A DNA stretch of 64,000 nucleotides, taken from assembly GCF_000172415.1 (NCBI RefSeq), contig NZ_ABLD01000001.1, positions 558,001-622,000 of the forward strand. The letters run 5' to 3'. The DNA comes from Paraburkholderia graminis C4D1M. GTDB taxonomy: Bacteria > Pseudomonadota > Gammaproteobacteria > Burkholderiales > Burkholderiaceae. The notes beneath the pieces were generated by a model. It was not told where the DNA came from, ran no database searches, and saw only the letters and a program-made list of their open reading frames with translations. A program made the position numbers and the translations under genes. Shown piece after piece: positions 63,645 to 64,000 of the stretch (positions within the stretch are counted from its first letter, which is position 1; each line of letters starts with the position of its first letter).

Positions 63645-64000
63645 ATGAGCACGACGCACAGTCCCGAGACGACACGACGACGGGTGGCCGCGCTTCAACT
63701 GACGATAGGCCGTCGCGAGCGGCTCGAGCGCCGTCTGCAACTGGTCCTGATCGCCGCGCGCGCTGCGCATGCCGAAGCGCTCGCGCAACGCGACGCGCAA
63801 CTCGCGCGCACGGAGGCCGAGCGCGAGCAATTGCGCGGCTTTCACGCCCGCATCGCGCAGATGATGACGGGCGGCAGCGCCGTTCGTCTCGCCGAACTCA
63901 ACGCGACGATGCGCTACGCCGATGTCGTCGCCGTGCGTGTTCAGCAGATGGAAGGCGAACTGGCCACGCTTGAGTCCGCGTTGCGCGGCAGGGCCGACGA
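63645..64000 (+). CDS. T3SS stalk protein SctO (HrpB7), partial
   Basis: Begins 4 nt after sctN and runs off the window (118 residues seen). It is a continuous charged coiled coil (RRVAALQLTIGRRERLERRLQ, then AEREQLRGFHARIAQMM), as expected for HrpB7/FliJ-type stalks that rotate in the ATPase. By analogy sctT and sctC should follow outside the window. Confidence 0.75.
   Translation, partial: MSTTHSPETTRRRVAALQLTIGRRERLERRLQLVLIAARAAHAEALAQRDAQLARTEAEREQLRGFHARIAQMMTGGSAVRLAELNATMRYADVVAVRVQQMEGELATLESALRGRAD

Noticed and set aside
39862..64000. Recent mobile island with integrase or att sites
   Set aside because: No integrase, transposase, tRNA end or flanking direct repeat is visible inside the window; borders may lie outside.

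Overview
The window looks like chromosomal DNA of a high-GC betaproteobacterium of the Burkholderiaceae (Paraburkholderia/Caballeronia type). The basis is the very GC-rich sequence, the protein families present, and a hrp-type secretion cluster ordered like those of Ralstonia and Xanthomonas. I found no tRNA, rRNA, transposase, phage or CRISPR array.

Positions 1-16995 are housekeeping and small stress genes: class I aldolase, YjbQ, thioredoxin, a sugar-efflux MFS, 6-phosphogluconate dehydrogenase (frameshifted), a HAD hydrolase, an ankyrin protein, a phosphoketolase-acetate kinase pair (xfp-ackA), a YceH protein, a SLATT membrane protein, a DszC-like flavoenzyme, the suicide-type uracil-DNA glycosylase UdgX and a DUF72 protein. 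Two tiny membrane proteins (41 and 56 aa) were read directly from the DNA.

Positions 17021-24145 form a signalling island. A kinase, a CheY-like regulator, CheC and a receiver-HD-GYP protein with degenerate catalytic motifs run on the minus strand. A periplasmic solute-binding protein and a second, related kinase diverge on the plus strand. Positions 24149-39742 hold carbohydrate enzymes (two divergent GH13 proteins, a PQQ-type sugar dehydrogenase, an aldose epimerase), a KfrA-like coiled coil, a phospholipase D-VTT fusion coupled to an EEP-family phosphatase/nuclease, and a sulfur group (SBP56/methanethiol oxidase, a membrane protein, a sulfonate-binding protein).

From about 39860 to the right edge lies a Hrp2-family (Xanthomonas/Ralstonia-like) type III secretion system. 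The minus strand reads sctU-sctV-hpaP-sctQ-sctR-sctS-hpaA/hrpV-sctD-hrpD6-pilin-hpaB. The plus strand reads hrpB1-sctI-sctJ-sctK-sctL-sctN-sctO, the last cut by the window end. Nine sites match the plant-inducible-promoter (PIP / hrpII) box TTCGB-N15-TTCGB, each followed 28-32 nt downstream by a -10-like hexamer. They precede sctU, hrpB1 and sctD and also six flanking genes, which places those genes in one predicted hrp regulon: a lytic transglycosylase, an alpha/beta hydrolase, a cysteine-free Pro/Gly-rich protein, a 1202-aa AWR-type effector candidate, a GNAT acetyltransferase and a 152-aa protein. This promoter-defined set of candidate effectors is the most interesting content.

The secretion system may be impaired or variable in this sequence. 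sctR carries a one-base deletion, and the sctS start codon sits inside three 14-bp tandem repeats that put the first ATGs out of frame. The pilin-like gene is bracketed by two strong hairpins, and sctQ has a well-formed internal start.
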